Positions 34,510 through 47,045 of a stretch of DNA of 64,000 nucleotides are shown in pieces. The stretch spans positions 11,214,173 through 11,278,172 of the forward strand of contig OZ017798.1 of assembly GCA_963969395.1 (NCBI GenBank). Reading direction: 5' to 3'. The position numbers and the translations under genes are program-made. The notes beneath the pieces were generated by a model that was not told the DNA's origin, searched no databases, and saw only the letters and a program-made list of their open reading frames with translations. The first letter of the stretch is position 1; every line of letters begins with the position of its first letter. Source of the stretch: Pseudoscleropodium purum (taxonomy: Eukaryota; Streptophyta; Bryopsida; Hypnales; Brachytheciaceae).

Positions 34510-36130
34510 TAAGAACAGGAAACGTTCCCACTTGCTCTTTTTTTGGGGAGGGGGTTTCGAAATATTGAATCATTCAAAAATGAAGATTTGAAGTCCTTAT
34601 AACTGATTGTTGACTTTTTCAACGCTAGTGTGGCACTTTTCCATTGGGAAGATGTCACCATTGTCATTACAAGTTGCAATTCATAACCTTCTTTCCTTTC
34701 AACTTGCTTCCTACACCCTTGGATCATGAAGATCAAAGATTGTAATTGAAAAATGTACAATTGCTTATGTATGTTAACTTATTTGTTGCTAACATTGTTC
34801 ATCAATTATTTAATACATAATATTCATTTTGAAAACTCGTCTCTAAGAAGCATCTTCTCTTATATTGCAATTTCTTCTCAAAATTGATAATGCAAGATTC
34901 GGTAGATGAGAGCAACAATTGGTGTGCAATGTGTAAAGATTTGTGTACCATGCCTCCCAATCCTATCAATATTGAAAATCTCATCAATCTTAGATTGTAA
35001 TTCCCCCGTCAATTGTCAAGGGAATACAACTTCAAATCAAACACCAATACATTGTATTGATGATAACAACAATTTGTCATTGACACCCATAGCTTACAAA
35101 TTAGTTTTAATCTTGATGCACTAACAATTGAGCATTACAATTATGATGTCACACAATACAAAGGAATGTTTTCAATTTCTATCAATTTGGACACTTTTTC
35201 TATCAATTTGAATATTGCCTATCAATTCGGACATTGATTTCTTGCATTCACTATAATTTTTTTGGATTTTAGAAGGATGAAATGTCAAAGCCTTCAATAT
35301 TTTGAATGTTGAAATTTTGTACAAGACAATAGAAATATATAATTAGTTTCCAATTCAATTGACCATCAAATTTCTTATAGGAGTATCTAACATTAAAGGA
35401 GATTTATCTAGTCCAGAGGATTGTGAGTTCCCCGGGGTTCTCAACCCGTCGAAACTCACGACAACTATTGTCTAATATGGCACAGTGATTGCTATGTCAT
35501 TTTTTTTTTAAATTCAAAATTTTTTTTCAAACTTTTTCATTTTAAGAATTTCATTTTTTTTTAAAATAATTTCTAAAAAATAATTTTGATAGACCAACGT
35601 TCTTTAACCATAGGGGGAATTGCGAGGGAGGGAGACATATCGGAAACATCCCTCCCGCCCCTCCCCCCAAAACTCTTCTAATGTTTTGTAATTGTTGACC
35701 CTATTGAATGATGGGAAGATGGAATTGTTCCAATTCAATTGAATATTCGAGGTTTCAAAGCATGATGTAATTTTGGGAATTGCCAACCCTTGAAACATTG
35801 TTTATGTGTGAACATGGCATAACTTGGCTTGAACTTTAACTTGTTGAACCAAATAGAAAAATGCATTGTCGTGTAAGATAACAACATCTAAAATCACACA
35901 AACAAGTAATTCAACATGGTTCTCACTATTACATTGAAATACTTTTTGCATGGGCTTGTTGATAGTCCAAAGAAGATTGGCTAGATTCTCTTTAAATGCA
36001 TCTTTTGAACATTGTATGAATACAAATTTTCAAAGTGTTGGAAATAGATGTTTCTAAAACCAACCCATGAACATTGGAAATCAACATTTTAGGCAAGAAT
36101 GTGGACTAATCAATTTTAGAAACTTGTCAA
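34510..36130. other. AT-rich intergenic DNA
   Basis: The gene island ends near 34.5 kb and AT-rich sequence resumes. A few CTATCAATTTGGACA-like phrases repeat around 35175-35235. No gene recognised. Confidence 0.4.
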
Positions 36131-36589
36131 AATTAGGTGTACTGTAGTTTAGTTAAACTAGAGTCTTTCTATATCTTGTGGAGAGTTTTACCTAGATTTA
36201 ACTTAACAAACTGCAAGTGGGAACGTACTTCGTTGTCCATGTTCGGTTGGGGTGGGGTAGGTACTCGGGCAGCCCCCATCGAAGATTTTGACTCTGGGCA
36301 GGGCACGGCTTTTGATGGGAGATGGGTTACTTAATAAGGCCCCAATGGTAGACGGACAGGTGGCCATCATTCCTCGGGACAGCTCGAGGATCCGTCATGT
36401 TGCCACATATTTTCTGTTGACTTTCTCAGTTTCTCATTCGTCGGTGGGGATGATTTTACACCGACAGAGTTTTTGTTACTCACTTACAGTCACAACTATC
36501 TTAATAACTTAAGTTGAAAAGACTGCCTCCATTTCAAGGGCCAGGGAGGATGGACCCCTCTATACACTGAAACTTGCCTGCCTTCCCCC
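36131..36589. other. Short GC-richer patch, origin unknown
   Basis: A patch of GC-richer, non-repetitive sequence in AT-rich surroundings. From about 36530 it contains CAGGGAGGATGGACCCCTCT, which matches the left end of the small element at 37138-37370. No gene recognised. Confidence 0.3.
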
Positions 36590-36960
36590 CCTCCTCTCTC
36601 AAAAAATTTGTGAGCCGTTGATTTTTTTGAAAAAAAAATGCTTACCTTCAAAATTGACATTGATTTCTCAAAAAATCACAAGATGTTGATCTTGTGAAAT
36701 TTAATCTGAGCCGTTCAAATATAAAATACAACTACTGAATACGAATACGAATACGAATACGGGTATTGGATATGAGTACTAAATACGTATACTGAATATG
36801 AATATTGAATACGGGTACTAAATACGGGTATTGGGTATGCATACCAAATACGTGTACTGAATACGGATAATGAATACGGATACCAAATACAGATACTAAA
36901 TACGGATACAGTATTGGATACGGGATCAATTGTCCCATATTGTTTGTCAAGAACTTTGAT
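36590..36960 (+). repeat. Dispersed repeat G, copy 3, with 12-bp-type minisatellite
   Basis: From 36735 to about 36930 the sequence is a run of units of the type GAATACGGATACTAAATACG, with perfect GAATAC hexamers at its start and degenerate units after. It is preceded by AATCTGAGCCGTTCAAAT and followed by TATTGTTTGTCAA, as in the copy at 4190-4400. The inverted copy at 44560-44880 shares the preceding phrase. Confidence 0.75.
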
Positions 36961-37137
36961 TCTGAAGATTATAAGAGGGGGTGGGGGTGAGGGGGATTGA
37001 GATAAAAAAAAATTAAATCAAATTCTAAATGATAGGTGGAGGTGAGAGGGGGTGGTAAAATTTAAATAAAAATTGAGGGGGGGAGTGCATAGTGTCACTA
37101 TACACCTTGAGTGCCTAATAACTATTATAACTACTAT

Positions 37138-37370
37138 CAGGGAAGATGGACCCTTCTATAGCCCCAGGTTTTACCTTTGTAGAAAATCCTGAAATTTTCT
37201 ATTTGCCACATGTGATAAAATTTGCAAATTCTGAATTCCTATTTGCAATTAGAGACCCCAAGTCAAACAGGAGACATGATGAAATACAAAATTTAAACGG
37301 CACAAAATAGGGGGCAATTTTTGACATTTTTACCTCTAGTGGATCAATAGAGGGGTCAATCCTCCAGGGC
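37138..37370 (+). mobile_element. Small inverted-repeat element (family K)
   Basis: The left end GGGAAGATGGACCCTTCTAT and the reverse complement of the right end (GGAGGATTGACCCCTCTATT) match at most positions. The interior, from the CTTTGTAGAAAATC region to GACATTTTTACC, resembles 52390-52590, which has the same GTGATAAAAT(C/T)TG box and the same order of motifs. Confidence 0.5.
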
Positions 37371-37503
37371 CCATTTCAAGGCATCTAGTCTTGTGGATCC
37401 ACCCAAACATGTTTTTTTTAATTCAATTGCTTGTTTTTGTTTTTGTTTTTCTTGGGGTAGGGTCGCACACAAAGAAACATTTCATTTCAAAGGTGAGAAA
37501 ACA

Positions 37504-37616
37504 TTAATCCTTAAAGGATTTGGCCCCATGACCAACGTAGTTATCAAAAATGCTATGATTCTTGGACCAATTGGTGCATTCTTTGTTTTCCAACTTCAAT
37601 ATCATTTAAGGGTTAA
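37504..37616 (+). mobile_element. TTAA-flanked mini-element, 113 bp
   Basis: Begins TTAATCCTTAAAGG and ends CATTTAAGGGTTAA. The ends resemble those of 44119-44348 and 45382-45566. It lies just before a family A element. Confidence 0.4.
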
Positions 37617-37668
37617 CAAAACCTAGACCTTGAACCGATCGAAAACTAAAGTAATAATCAAAGGTGTA

Positions 37669-38599
37669 TTAACCCCTAAATTCCCATTGTCCCCTTGGGG
37701 GACAAATCAAATTTTGGGCAAGTTCCTATGACCTCAATTTTTGGTGAATTGTTTTGAAACTTTCCTGTAAGATAGAAAAATTGATTATCTATGTGGGAAT
37801 ATAATTTTTATTTCAATTGGTTCATGAGAGCAAAAGTTATTCCACAAAAATCTTGAAACTGAACTTGGTGGGCAACACAAAAAAATCAAAATAAATCAAA
37901 ATAAATTTTAATTTTTTTTTTCCTCTAAAATATTTCGTTTTTGTCTACATGTGAAGCTTTGATTTGTTCTATTTGGACTAATAATGAGAAAGTTAAGGAC
38001 AATCTTGTTTTTCAAGCAATTTCAGCAACTTCTTGGAAAAATAACTTTTAGGATACATTTCTAAATGCAATTTTCACAACTTCCTACAATTTTTTTGAGA
38101 ATGTTGTATTTGCTTGCTAAAACAATCCACCATTGGAATTATTGTCTTTCAATCCCATCTTGGAGTTATTAATGATTTAGTTTTTTTTCCAATCTTGGAC
38201 CTACTTCTACTTAGCATTTTTTTAGAGAATGAAAATCAAGTGTTGATTTAAAAAATAATAATTATTAATAGACTTTCAACTCAATTCTTCAATATAAATT
38301 TTTTTAAATTCCAAGTCTGTAGTGCAAAAAAATTCCACAATTTGCGGTCAAAGTCATCTGAAATTATAGGCCAGTGTTCAAAAAGACTTTCTTTTCCAAC
38401 TGTGAATGCTAATATCCTCCAATCTATACGGTCAAACTTCATGAAATTTTTACCACATGAGCTAAAACAAGTGAAGTACAAGATCCTACAGTTACATTCT
38501 AAAAAAAATGATTTTTTTGTTTTCTTAGGTGAATCCAGCAAAAATGGCAGTTTTGAGTGGTTTTGGATAGAAAAACGGCCTTGGGACTTTTGGGGTTAA
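37669..38599 (+). mobile_element. TTAA-flanked transposon, family A, copy 2
   Basis: Begins TTAACCCCTAAATTCCC and ends GGGACTTTTGGGGTTAA; the interior is collinear with 751-1688, including the GTCCCC...GGGGAC small palindrome near the left end, the AATAATGAGAAAGTTAAGG box and the CAGGCCAGTGTTCAAAAA-like box near the right. No coding capacity. Confidence 0.85.
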
Positions 38600-39960
38600 A
38601 AGCTTAACCTTAGTACAAATTGCCTTGAAATGGTTGCCAATCCTTGTCTTTTATTTCATTTTTTAGGGTCATGCAAATAGTGATCTTCAATGTAGTCACA
38701 AAACTCTTTTCATCTGTAGTTATGAATGAAACATGCAAGATGTGGGTGATAATATTTGCTCATCCAAATAGACTTATGTGTATGCATTCAAAATGGAGTG
38801 ATACTCTTTGAAGATTTGGTAGCAATTTAGTGCATGATTTCATCCATTGCAAAATATTGTCAAATATTCCTTGAAAACAAATTTGCATTGCAACTTCTCA
38901 ATGATGAGTAATCACTCCAAGCACACTAGCACAACCAAAGTATTTTACTTTGAAGACAACATACTCAATACTAAATTTCTTGTGCAATGGCTCGTGGTTG
39001 CACAAAAATAAGGATGAGGAAGAATGAAAAAAATCCTCCAACAATGAATATTTTATTGAATATAAATGTATATTTTTCATCTATACCCATTTTAGTCTCA
39101 TAGACTCACCTATTATGATCAGTGTTGGCACTTCTCCCTAAGCCAAGAAGGAAGAGAGATGAGTGGATGAAAAGGTACAAACAATGAATCTTTTTCAATG
39201 AATAGTGCATTCAATTGTTGTTCACAATAGATTAACCTATAAAACCATTGCAGGAGGCATGTCTAAAATAGATATCCCTACCATAAATTAACATCATAGG
39301 TGAATCAATAAAGTGCTAATCCTTGGACCAATTACTTCACATGCTATTCACATTTGGGGTTCAATCAAACAAAAAATACATCAATGAATTGTTCTTGGTG
39401 GCTAGGATTCTAATTGAATATATTCCCAATTGCTCAACCCTACGAGGAATTACTTGACTTTCAAAGTCACCATATATCACTATCCTTTGAGACAATCATG
39501 TTGCAATACATGCCACATCCAATTTCATACACCCATGTTCCGTATCTACAACAAAAAATCATTGGTAACAAGGAATCTAGATGAATTTGTCGAAGAGGAA
39601 GGACATTTAATTAGTAAGAGAACTGTTGTGGGTAATTGTGGCAGAAGTGATTTTTCATGATAATGTGGGTAGTGGGGATGGTATTGTTAGAAGACTCTAT
39701 TTGAATCACAATTCAAAACCACCCTATTTGTGCCATATTTAGTAGTGTGCATTTGAAGGTTTCAAATATATGTACACTATTGATAAATAATGGCCATGAA
39801 GTGGTGCAAATAGTTGTATGGCACAAATAGGGGTTCTTACCTTAATACTAGGCCTGAGAAAGAGATTGGAGAGACCCAAGTGATTGGAATGCGGGGAAGT
39901 TGTGAAGCTACTAGTCATGCTCATTGTAGGATAAGGTATGTATATCCAATACACTAAAAG
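38600..39960. other. AT-rich intergenic DNA
   Basis: No gene or repeat recognised. Confidence 0.4.
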
Positions 39961-40092
39961 GGAATGTTGCCAATTTCTGTCATTTCGGACATGTTTTTTT
40001 GTCAATTTTCTGTCACTTGACAGAAAAAATATCTAAATTGACAGAAAATTGACAAAAAACATGTCCAAAATGATAGAAATTGGCAGCATTCC
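39961..40092. mobile_element. Near-perfect hairpin, 54-bp arms
   Basis: The left arm (39961-40015, starting GGAATGTTGCCAATTTCTGT) and the reverse complement of the right arm (40039-40092, starting GGAATGCTGCCAATTTCTAT) differ at about four or five positions over 54 bp, with a loop of about 23 bp. The structure could be a snap-back transposon remnant or a small-RNA precursor. No target duplication was identified. Confidence 0.75.
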
Positions 40093-43000
40093 TTGTAGTG
40101 ATATTTGCTCCCAACCCAGTTGCAAACCCTATTGTTGGGACCAATTGTGCCCTCTTGCACCCTAATGAAGTAAAAACTATGTGTGATTGGAATTATAACA
40201 ACTTTAGTACGGAGTTAGATTGAAAATCACAATTTTACCTTGTAGGGAGTTCAAAGAACTATATTAGAATTCAAGTGAATGAAAATAATTCTTCATTGAA
40301 ACAACAATGGGAAGTTATATGTTTTTACATTGATCACCTATAATATGTCTTTTTTTAATTAAAAAATGAATTGACTAAAATATGTACGAAAAAATATCTA
40401 ATTTTCCATTCTATTACAACAAAAATATTATAATCCAATTAGTCTAAATATAGGCAACAACTAAAGAGATGACAATGGGTCATCCTATTTTAGAAGGAAT
40501 GCAACAATTTTGGTCCACGATACATGGTAGAATTAGCTAATTCTAAGAGTGTACTCAAATTTGTACTTTGGTAAATGTATCTAATTACTAAATAATTACC
40601 CAATTGCACAATATGGGAAGTTATAATAACAAGACCATCATCCCCTAGTTTGATAAAGGTTTTTGCATAAAACAATGTTATTGAACAACTTACCACTATC
40701 TTCTCTTCCTCCAATTTGATGAAGAAATTGTACTTGACTCAAAAGAAGGATAATCATTCCTTGAACTCGTTGAAGTTTTTCATGTAGGCCTTTTAACTAT
40801 TGTGAACCCCCGCTTAATGTTCAACACTAGTACCATTATTTGGAAAGACCTAATAATTGCAATTAATTATACATGACTGAATTAATTTATTCAAATAGTT
40901 GATTTAAAATTACAACCTAAGTCCAATCACTAATTTTAATTTCAAAAAATTATTATTTCAAGTAAGATTTTTGGAGTATTTAATATGTATTAATAAAAAA
41001 CTAAGCAATAATAGAGAATTTCAAATATTAGGTGGTTTGGCTTAATACCAAAGTACAAAGGGTTGTTATTTCATTCAAAATAAATATTAAATAAAAATTG
41101 AATATATTTTTAGAATAGTATCCTTGAATTTAAATTTGAGAAGCAAAATGCTTTGAAATTGGTTTATTTCTACACCATAATTGAATTTCACTTCAAATTT
41201 TTACAAAATTGTGTTGTAAGTCACACTCTACAACTTTGATATTTTAATTTTTATGTAATCTCTCATGTTTATGACATGACTTTTTGAATGCTAATTAGTA
41301 CAAATTCATGGTGAAAAAATCATTGCATATCACAATTTTGTGTTAAATCTATACTAAAGTTAATACAATTGTTTAAAGTAACACAAATTTAACTCAAAAC
41401 TATGGTTTGAAATGATTTTTGCAATGTGGATTTGTACTAGTGGCATTCTTTGAGCTCTTAATGTGGCACTTAAAGTAGTTATGTAGATTCATTTGAAATC
41501 AATTTTGAGTAAATGACAATAAAATTCTTATTAAGGATGCTCATTTTTGTAAGTTTCCAAAAAATAGTGTAACTTTTATCTAATTAAGTGCATGAATCAA
41601 AAGTTATGGGGCTCAAAAAATTTGGGATAGCTTTGGCAATGTGCTAATAGAAAAGGCAAGTAGTCGAGTAAGCAATCAAGTAAGTTGTGAAGTTTATTTC
41701 ATTAACTTTGAATGCTTATATTTCTATGAAGCCAAATGAACCTAATTTTTTTCCTACATATTCTTATAGTAGTATAGAGAAATGATGGATAGTTGAAAAT
41801 GAAGAACTTTTTTTCAAATTTTCTCTCAATGCACTAAAAATGACATTCTAAAAAACCATTAGCACAAATTTAGTGTAAATTCATGAGATTTTTTAATTTT
41901 TAATTTTAATTTTATTTAAATAAGAAAAAAAAATTTATTGATTGTTTAGAATTTGGTTCTCTTAAAAAATGAGCTATCCAAAAATAATTGAAATCTTACT
42001 TATGTAGTTGTTTTTTTGGACATCTTTACAGTGCAAGATTTTTTTGTGTGTATGCTAAATACCTCCATTATCTTTCAAAATTTGCATGCAAGTAACTACC
42101 TACCTTATAGTCCAAGTTTCAAAAGTTATGTAGTGTCTCCTTCTTCACAAAGTGAAATCAAACTATGTTGACCTTGTTGAACAAGGTCAAAAATTTCTTT
42201 TATTCTAACTTCAAACATTTTAATTTCACAATCTACGTGGTCAAATGATCTAAATTTTTTTTCTATGAATTCTTATAGTAGTTTAGTAAAGACTTGTAAG
42301 GTTGAAAGTCTGAAAAATATTTAGAAATTTTAGCTATTCTCTTGTGCACTAGAAAATAACACTTTTGGTTACCTTTTGTGAAAAATAGTTAAAGAATTTA
42401 GAGAGTTAAAAACCTAACCACTATTTAAAAATTCATACACTTAAGTGATGTAACACCCAAATAAAAAGGATGCTTTATATTCAAAATGAGAACAATTGAT
42501 GCTCAATAATGCTATCTTTTAAAATAGATAATATAATTTACTTGTTTTATTTGATAATTTTTTGCAACTAGATTTTGTATTAGATGTTCAATATCAATTG
42601 TCTAATGAGATGATCATCAAATATATAAGCTATACACAATTCTCTTGAATATTTTCAAATATTCTTGAATATTCCAAAAATATCTTAAAATCTGTAGAAC
42701 ACATTCGAAAATCATATTTGTGTGAAAAATAAGGGGATCCATTAGACTGCTTTAATATTGTGTTTATCAAATGGTCTAGCAAGACAACCTTGATGGTTAA
42801 TAACTCAAAATCTGATGTGATTTTTGAGTAAGAAATTTTAAGATCTATTATTTAAATGAATTTCAAATTAAAATTGAAAAATCAACTCAATCGAATATGT
42901 AAATTAAATTATCATAGTGTTTGAAGTTGTCAAATTCTTTGAATTTATTCATTGGAAAAAGTACAAAAATTCTTAGAAGTTAATTAGTAAAGATTAGCAT

Positions 43001-43190
43001 TGATATGAGGTCCAAAATTGCTTTATAATACCCATCATTAGGAGAGATTTGAGGGCAATAATAAGCCGTTTCAAGCTTGTTCTCATCGTTGTTCCCCTAT
43101 AGCGAAGGGTACGGCCGGTTGTTAGAATTTTATTTTTTTTAAATTTAATTCTTAAAATGCAAAAAAAATTGAAAAAAAAATCATTTTGGA
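40093..43190. other. AT-rich intergenic DNA
   Basis: No gene, transposon end or array recognised in about 3 kb. Confidence 0.4.
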
Positions 43191-43201
43191 GGGGGGGGGG
43201 G
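43191..43201 (+). repeat. G11 homopolymer
   Basis: Eleven consecutive G bases after a GGA, in AT-rich DNA. Confidence 0.9.
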
Positions 43202-44118
43202 TGAGGGAAATGATATGGCACTCATTTGGCTACATCAGACTACATTGTTGGTTATGTTCACAATGTTTTTAGGGCTAAGAAACTCGCAATCTTCTTTGAC
43301 CTCAAAAATCCTTTAATGATACAAAGCAACACTAAAATCTTCATCTTTGTTATTTGCCTAGCTATAAAATACAATAAAATTTGGCATCCTCAGCACAAAA
43401 AAGAAATTGGTCAAACTTAACTAAGTTGTGCAAAGTGGCATGGTAGAATCTCAAAGATCCCATCAATTATTTTTTTATATGTCTTACATAGAAGAGTTAG
43501 TGTTATTTTAACATTGAAGCTTCAATTTTCTCCATAATACTATTAATGACATCCGCAATTATTTGAAATAGTAAAAAAATTTGAAATTTTTGATTTTATA
43601 AACTTTTTAATTGCAAATTATTAAATTATAAAGTGTTTATTAGATTTTAACATGAGAATTTGTAAATCAAGATTTAAATAAATTTTAATTTGATAATTTA
43701 AAATTTTGACTCTATTTATTTAAATCTATATATTCATTCATTTATATATTTTTTGTAGCCTAGCTACAAGACACAATCAAAGTTGCCAACCAATGAGCAA
43801 GGAGAAGAAGTAGGGGCAATTGCCTCTCCTTAGATCTTTGTTGTCCTAGACATAACTTAACATGAGAGTGTGACCCTTACACCTATGTAAGTCACTAAAG
43901 TGGACACCACCAAATGCGTCACTAACCCAAAATTGTAATCATCACTTTGGATACATCTCCCAAACCAATATGTATTCTATGTAGAAGAAATGATTTTAGA
44001 ACCTCTACCAATTTTTTTTTAAACTTCCTAACTTTTACATATAATATCCAAATGCAATAGGAACGCGCTCTCAAGGTAATGTATTTGGAGAATTTTGCCT
44101 TATTCAAAAGGTTAGAAT
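43202..44118. other. AT-rich intergenic DNA
   Basis: No gene or repeat recognised. Confidence 0.4.
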
Positions 44119-44348
44119 TTAACCCTTAAAGGATGAACAAGTGACCTTGGAAATCATCCCTTTTCATTACTATGTGAATCATTGGTTTTAAAAATTGCAA
44201 AAACACTCATTGGAAGTCAAACTACTAAAAAAGGCCTCCCTTTTTTACAACAAAATTTTGAGGATGAATAAATGAACTTCTAGCCAACTAGAAGATTTTC
44301 CTATCATTTGTCAAACATCAAACATCCATGTTGACATTTAAGGGTTAA
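44119..44348 (+). mobile_element. TTAA-flanked MITE, family D, copy 1 (230 bp)
   Basis: Begins TTAACCCTTAAAGGATGAAC and ends GACATTTAAGGGTTAA. It shares its interior with 45382-45566: a CATTGG/CATTGT-AAGTCAA box, a CTTCCCTTT-like box and AAATTTTGA(A/G)GATGAATA, in the same order. Confidence 0.7.
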
Positions 44349-44559
44349 ATGTTGCAATTGATCTATTTCATTCTCTGCAATGAAATTCGATCTTGAAATT
44401 CACTTGCACATTGTTAGAGGCAAAAATTGCCTCTTTTGAGCTCATTGTCATTGTGTGACAATGAGCTCAAGACAATTAATTAATTGCATTTTATTTTTGT
44501 TACATAACCCTCAAATTATATTTGTTATGTAATCCCACCCCACCCTCCATACTTGTACT

Positions 44560-44880
44560 TTTCAAGATGCAAGATGAGTGTAATTAATATAGGATATATG
44601 GCACCACCATATCTGTCTTGTATTTGTATTTTGAATAGATACATACATACTTTGTTTGTATTACATATTTGTATTATTACAGTATATATCCGTACTTAGA
44701 ATTGTATTTATGAATCCGTATTCATATTTCATATCGTCTTTTGTATCCTATATTCAATGGCTAAGATTTGATAGTTGACATCAACAGCTTCATTTTTTTT
44801 TGAAAGATCAACAATGTAAAGTGGAGGAAGGGCAATTAATTTCCATTGCCAATCAAGGGTCTTCAATTTTTTACAAATAA
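44560..44880 (-). repeat. Dispersed repeat G, copy 4, inverted
   Basis: On the minus strand a TTGATCTTTC-A-run box is followed by AATCTTAGCCATTGAATAT and then degenerate ATAC units, the same order as in 36590-36960. Confidence 0.55.
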
Positions 44881-45381
44881 AAAATAGGGGATAAATACAA
44901 AATATATCCATTTGCATCTTTTCGGCTGATTATCATTGTCATTATCATTGTGTAACAACACTTGATTAGATGAAATTTGGAGGCATGGAAAGGCCATTTC
45001 AAGCCTATTCTCTTTATTGTTCCTGTGGCAATAAAAGAATGTGGAGTTGTCAAAAAAAAGATGAAAAAAATTTAAATGAAAATTTAATTGAAAAAAATAG
45101 TTAAATTTTTAAAAATGATGTGGCACTGTCTTGACCACATTAGACTATACAGCTAACAATGTTCCCAAAGTTTTCAAAGCTTGGAAACTCATAGTCTTCT
45201 AGAGCCCTTGAATTTCTTCTAATGTATATTATAGCTTTTGTATTCAATCCATTTTTTAAGCTTTTTGCTACATACAGTAGTGAGTCATACATATAAGAAA
45301 GGAAAACTGTGAAATTTGAGCAACTTGTTGTTTGAGAAGCGACATACTCAAAGATTTATTGAAACTTCTTTGCGCTTATTA

Positions 45382-45566
45382 TTAACCCTTAAATGCCAAA
45401 GGAATGACCTCCAAAATCATTGTTTTCTCTTACCCTATAAATCACTAGCCTCCAAAATTGAAAAAGTAATCATTGTAAGTCAAGTTATTGTAGTAGATCT
45501 TCCCTTTCCAAAACAAATTTTGAAGATGAATAGTTGAAATTTTGTCCTATACAATTTAAGGATTAA
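45382..45566 (+). mobile_element. TTAA-flanked MITE, family D, copy 2 (185 bp)
   Basis: Begins TTAACCCTTAAATGCC and ends CAATTTAAGGATTAA; internally deleted relative to 44119-44348 but collinear with it. Confidence 0.6.
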
Positions 45567-45699
45567 TCAACTATGATCTCCTAATTGCACTTGACAAATT
45601 GGTAAACTTCATGGAGGCTTGGTTAATTAATTGATAGAATTTACTTCATCTCTAGTAATGTGCTGAGTTCATTCAATATTATCCGTCAATCAATACCTT

Positions 45700-46190
45700 C
45701 AGTTAGCCTGGGTTTTTTTTGTGTTATGTTGAGATCTTCCGGACCATGTGTCCTTTGGTCAATTTTTTGGTACCATTAGAAATCTTTTGATGAAGAGGGA
45801 TACATGGGCTTGGTTTTGTGGTATTTGGACCTATGGTACTTGTGAAAGTTATTGATTTCAAAGTTTTTATGAATTAGAAAATTAAAAAGTTATTTTTACT
45901 TTCATTCTAACTATAGCAATGGCACAGGGCACACCATCCATACCTTAAATTAGGTTGTTTGTTTTGTTTCTTACATTGAGATCTCATGGATTGTGCATCC
46001 CCAAATCGCATTCTTGATATTGTTGGAAAGCCCTCAACGTGGAGGGGTGCATGGGCTTTGTTTTGTGGCGGACCAAGCTACAACGTGAAAGTTATTGAAT
46101 TTCAAAGTTTTTATGAGTTAGAAAATTATTTTTACTTTTATTTTGATTGTGGCAATGGCACGAGGCACACTAGTATATATTATATATCAT
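45700..46190 (+). repeat. Tandem array of 245-bp unit, two copies
   Basis: The GAGATC landmark is at 45731 and 45978 (247 bp apart), with the same internal boxes as 20215-20940: a GGAAAGCC-like box, GCATGGGCTT, GTGAAAGTTATTGA and a GGCACACTA-like box. Confidence 0.8.
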
Positions 46191-46337
46191 TTGGATTAGT
46201 TTGCATAGTGATTGTTTTGAAGTAGTCACAATTATTGAATAATCTTTTCTATTTTGTTTTTGATAGTTGTCAAAGCTTGTGTCAACGTTAGGGTTAGGAT
46301 TTCAGACAATTCTTAATTTGAAGAAGTCAAAGTTTAT

Positions 46338-47045
46338 TGGCCCTACAAAAAAACAAGGCAAATGCACTTCACAAGGTTATATTTGTATGAAAAAAATGTT
46401 CAAAATAGTAGTGCTTTTTTGGATTCATTTTTCAAAGAAAGTTGGCTACTTGCATGAAAATTTTCAAACAATTTGAAATTGTACAATATATAGGAAAAAA
46501 AATAATAAGTAGAAAGAAGTAAAGAATGATTCAAAATACTAAATTGTTATGAATTAAGTTATGGAATTGAAACCACCAATTCCAATCGTTGTAATATTGT
46601 AATAAACAATCTACATCCTACAATTCTATTTTATTGAGTTAATAAAAGTTACACTTCAAACTGTTAATTTTAAAGTAGAGTATCTATAACTATCTGCAAA
46701 CTAAAACTCCTCATAACTTTCATCTCATTAATCAAAATAAAATGATTCAAAGCTTTCCACATACATATAAATCTTTAAAATCAATTTCAAAGTTTTTATT
46801 TTTGAAAAAAGTGATTTTTTCTAATTTGCCTAAGCTGCCCAAGTTGAGATATAACGTACATATCAGACAATAACTTTTTAACCATGTAGTCAAAAGTTAT
46901 AAAAATTGTTGTGCCTTAAAGAAAAACCTTGTCTACATGTTGTGTGAAAATTTCATAGAAAAAAAATAAAAATTCTATTCATATTGAGCTACCTAAAATT
47001 ATTGTGTTGCTAAATAACATAGTAGTTTGGTCCTTTAGGGGTTCA
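46338..47045 (+). mobile_element. TTAA-flanked transposon, family B, 5'-truncated copy
   Basis: From GGCCCTACAAAAAAACAAGG onward it follows family B to the right end TTTGGTCCTTTAGGGGTTCA, where the terminal TTAA has mutated. The left quarter of the element is missing or unrecognisable. Confidence 0.7.
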
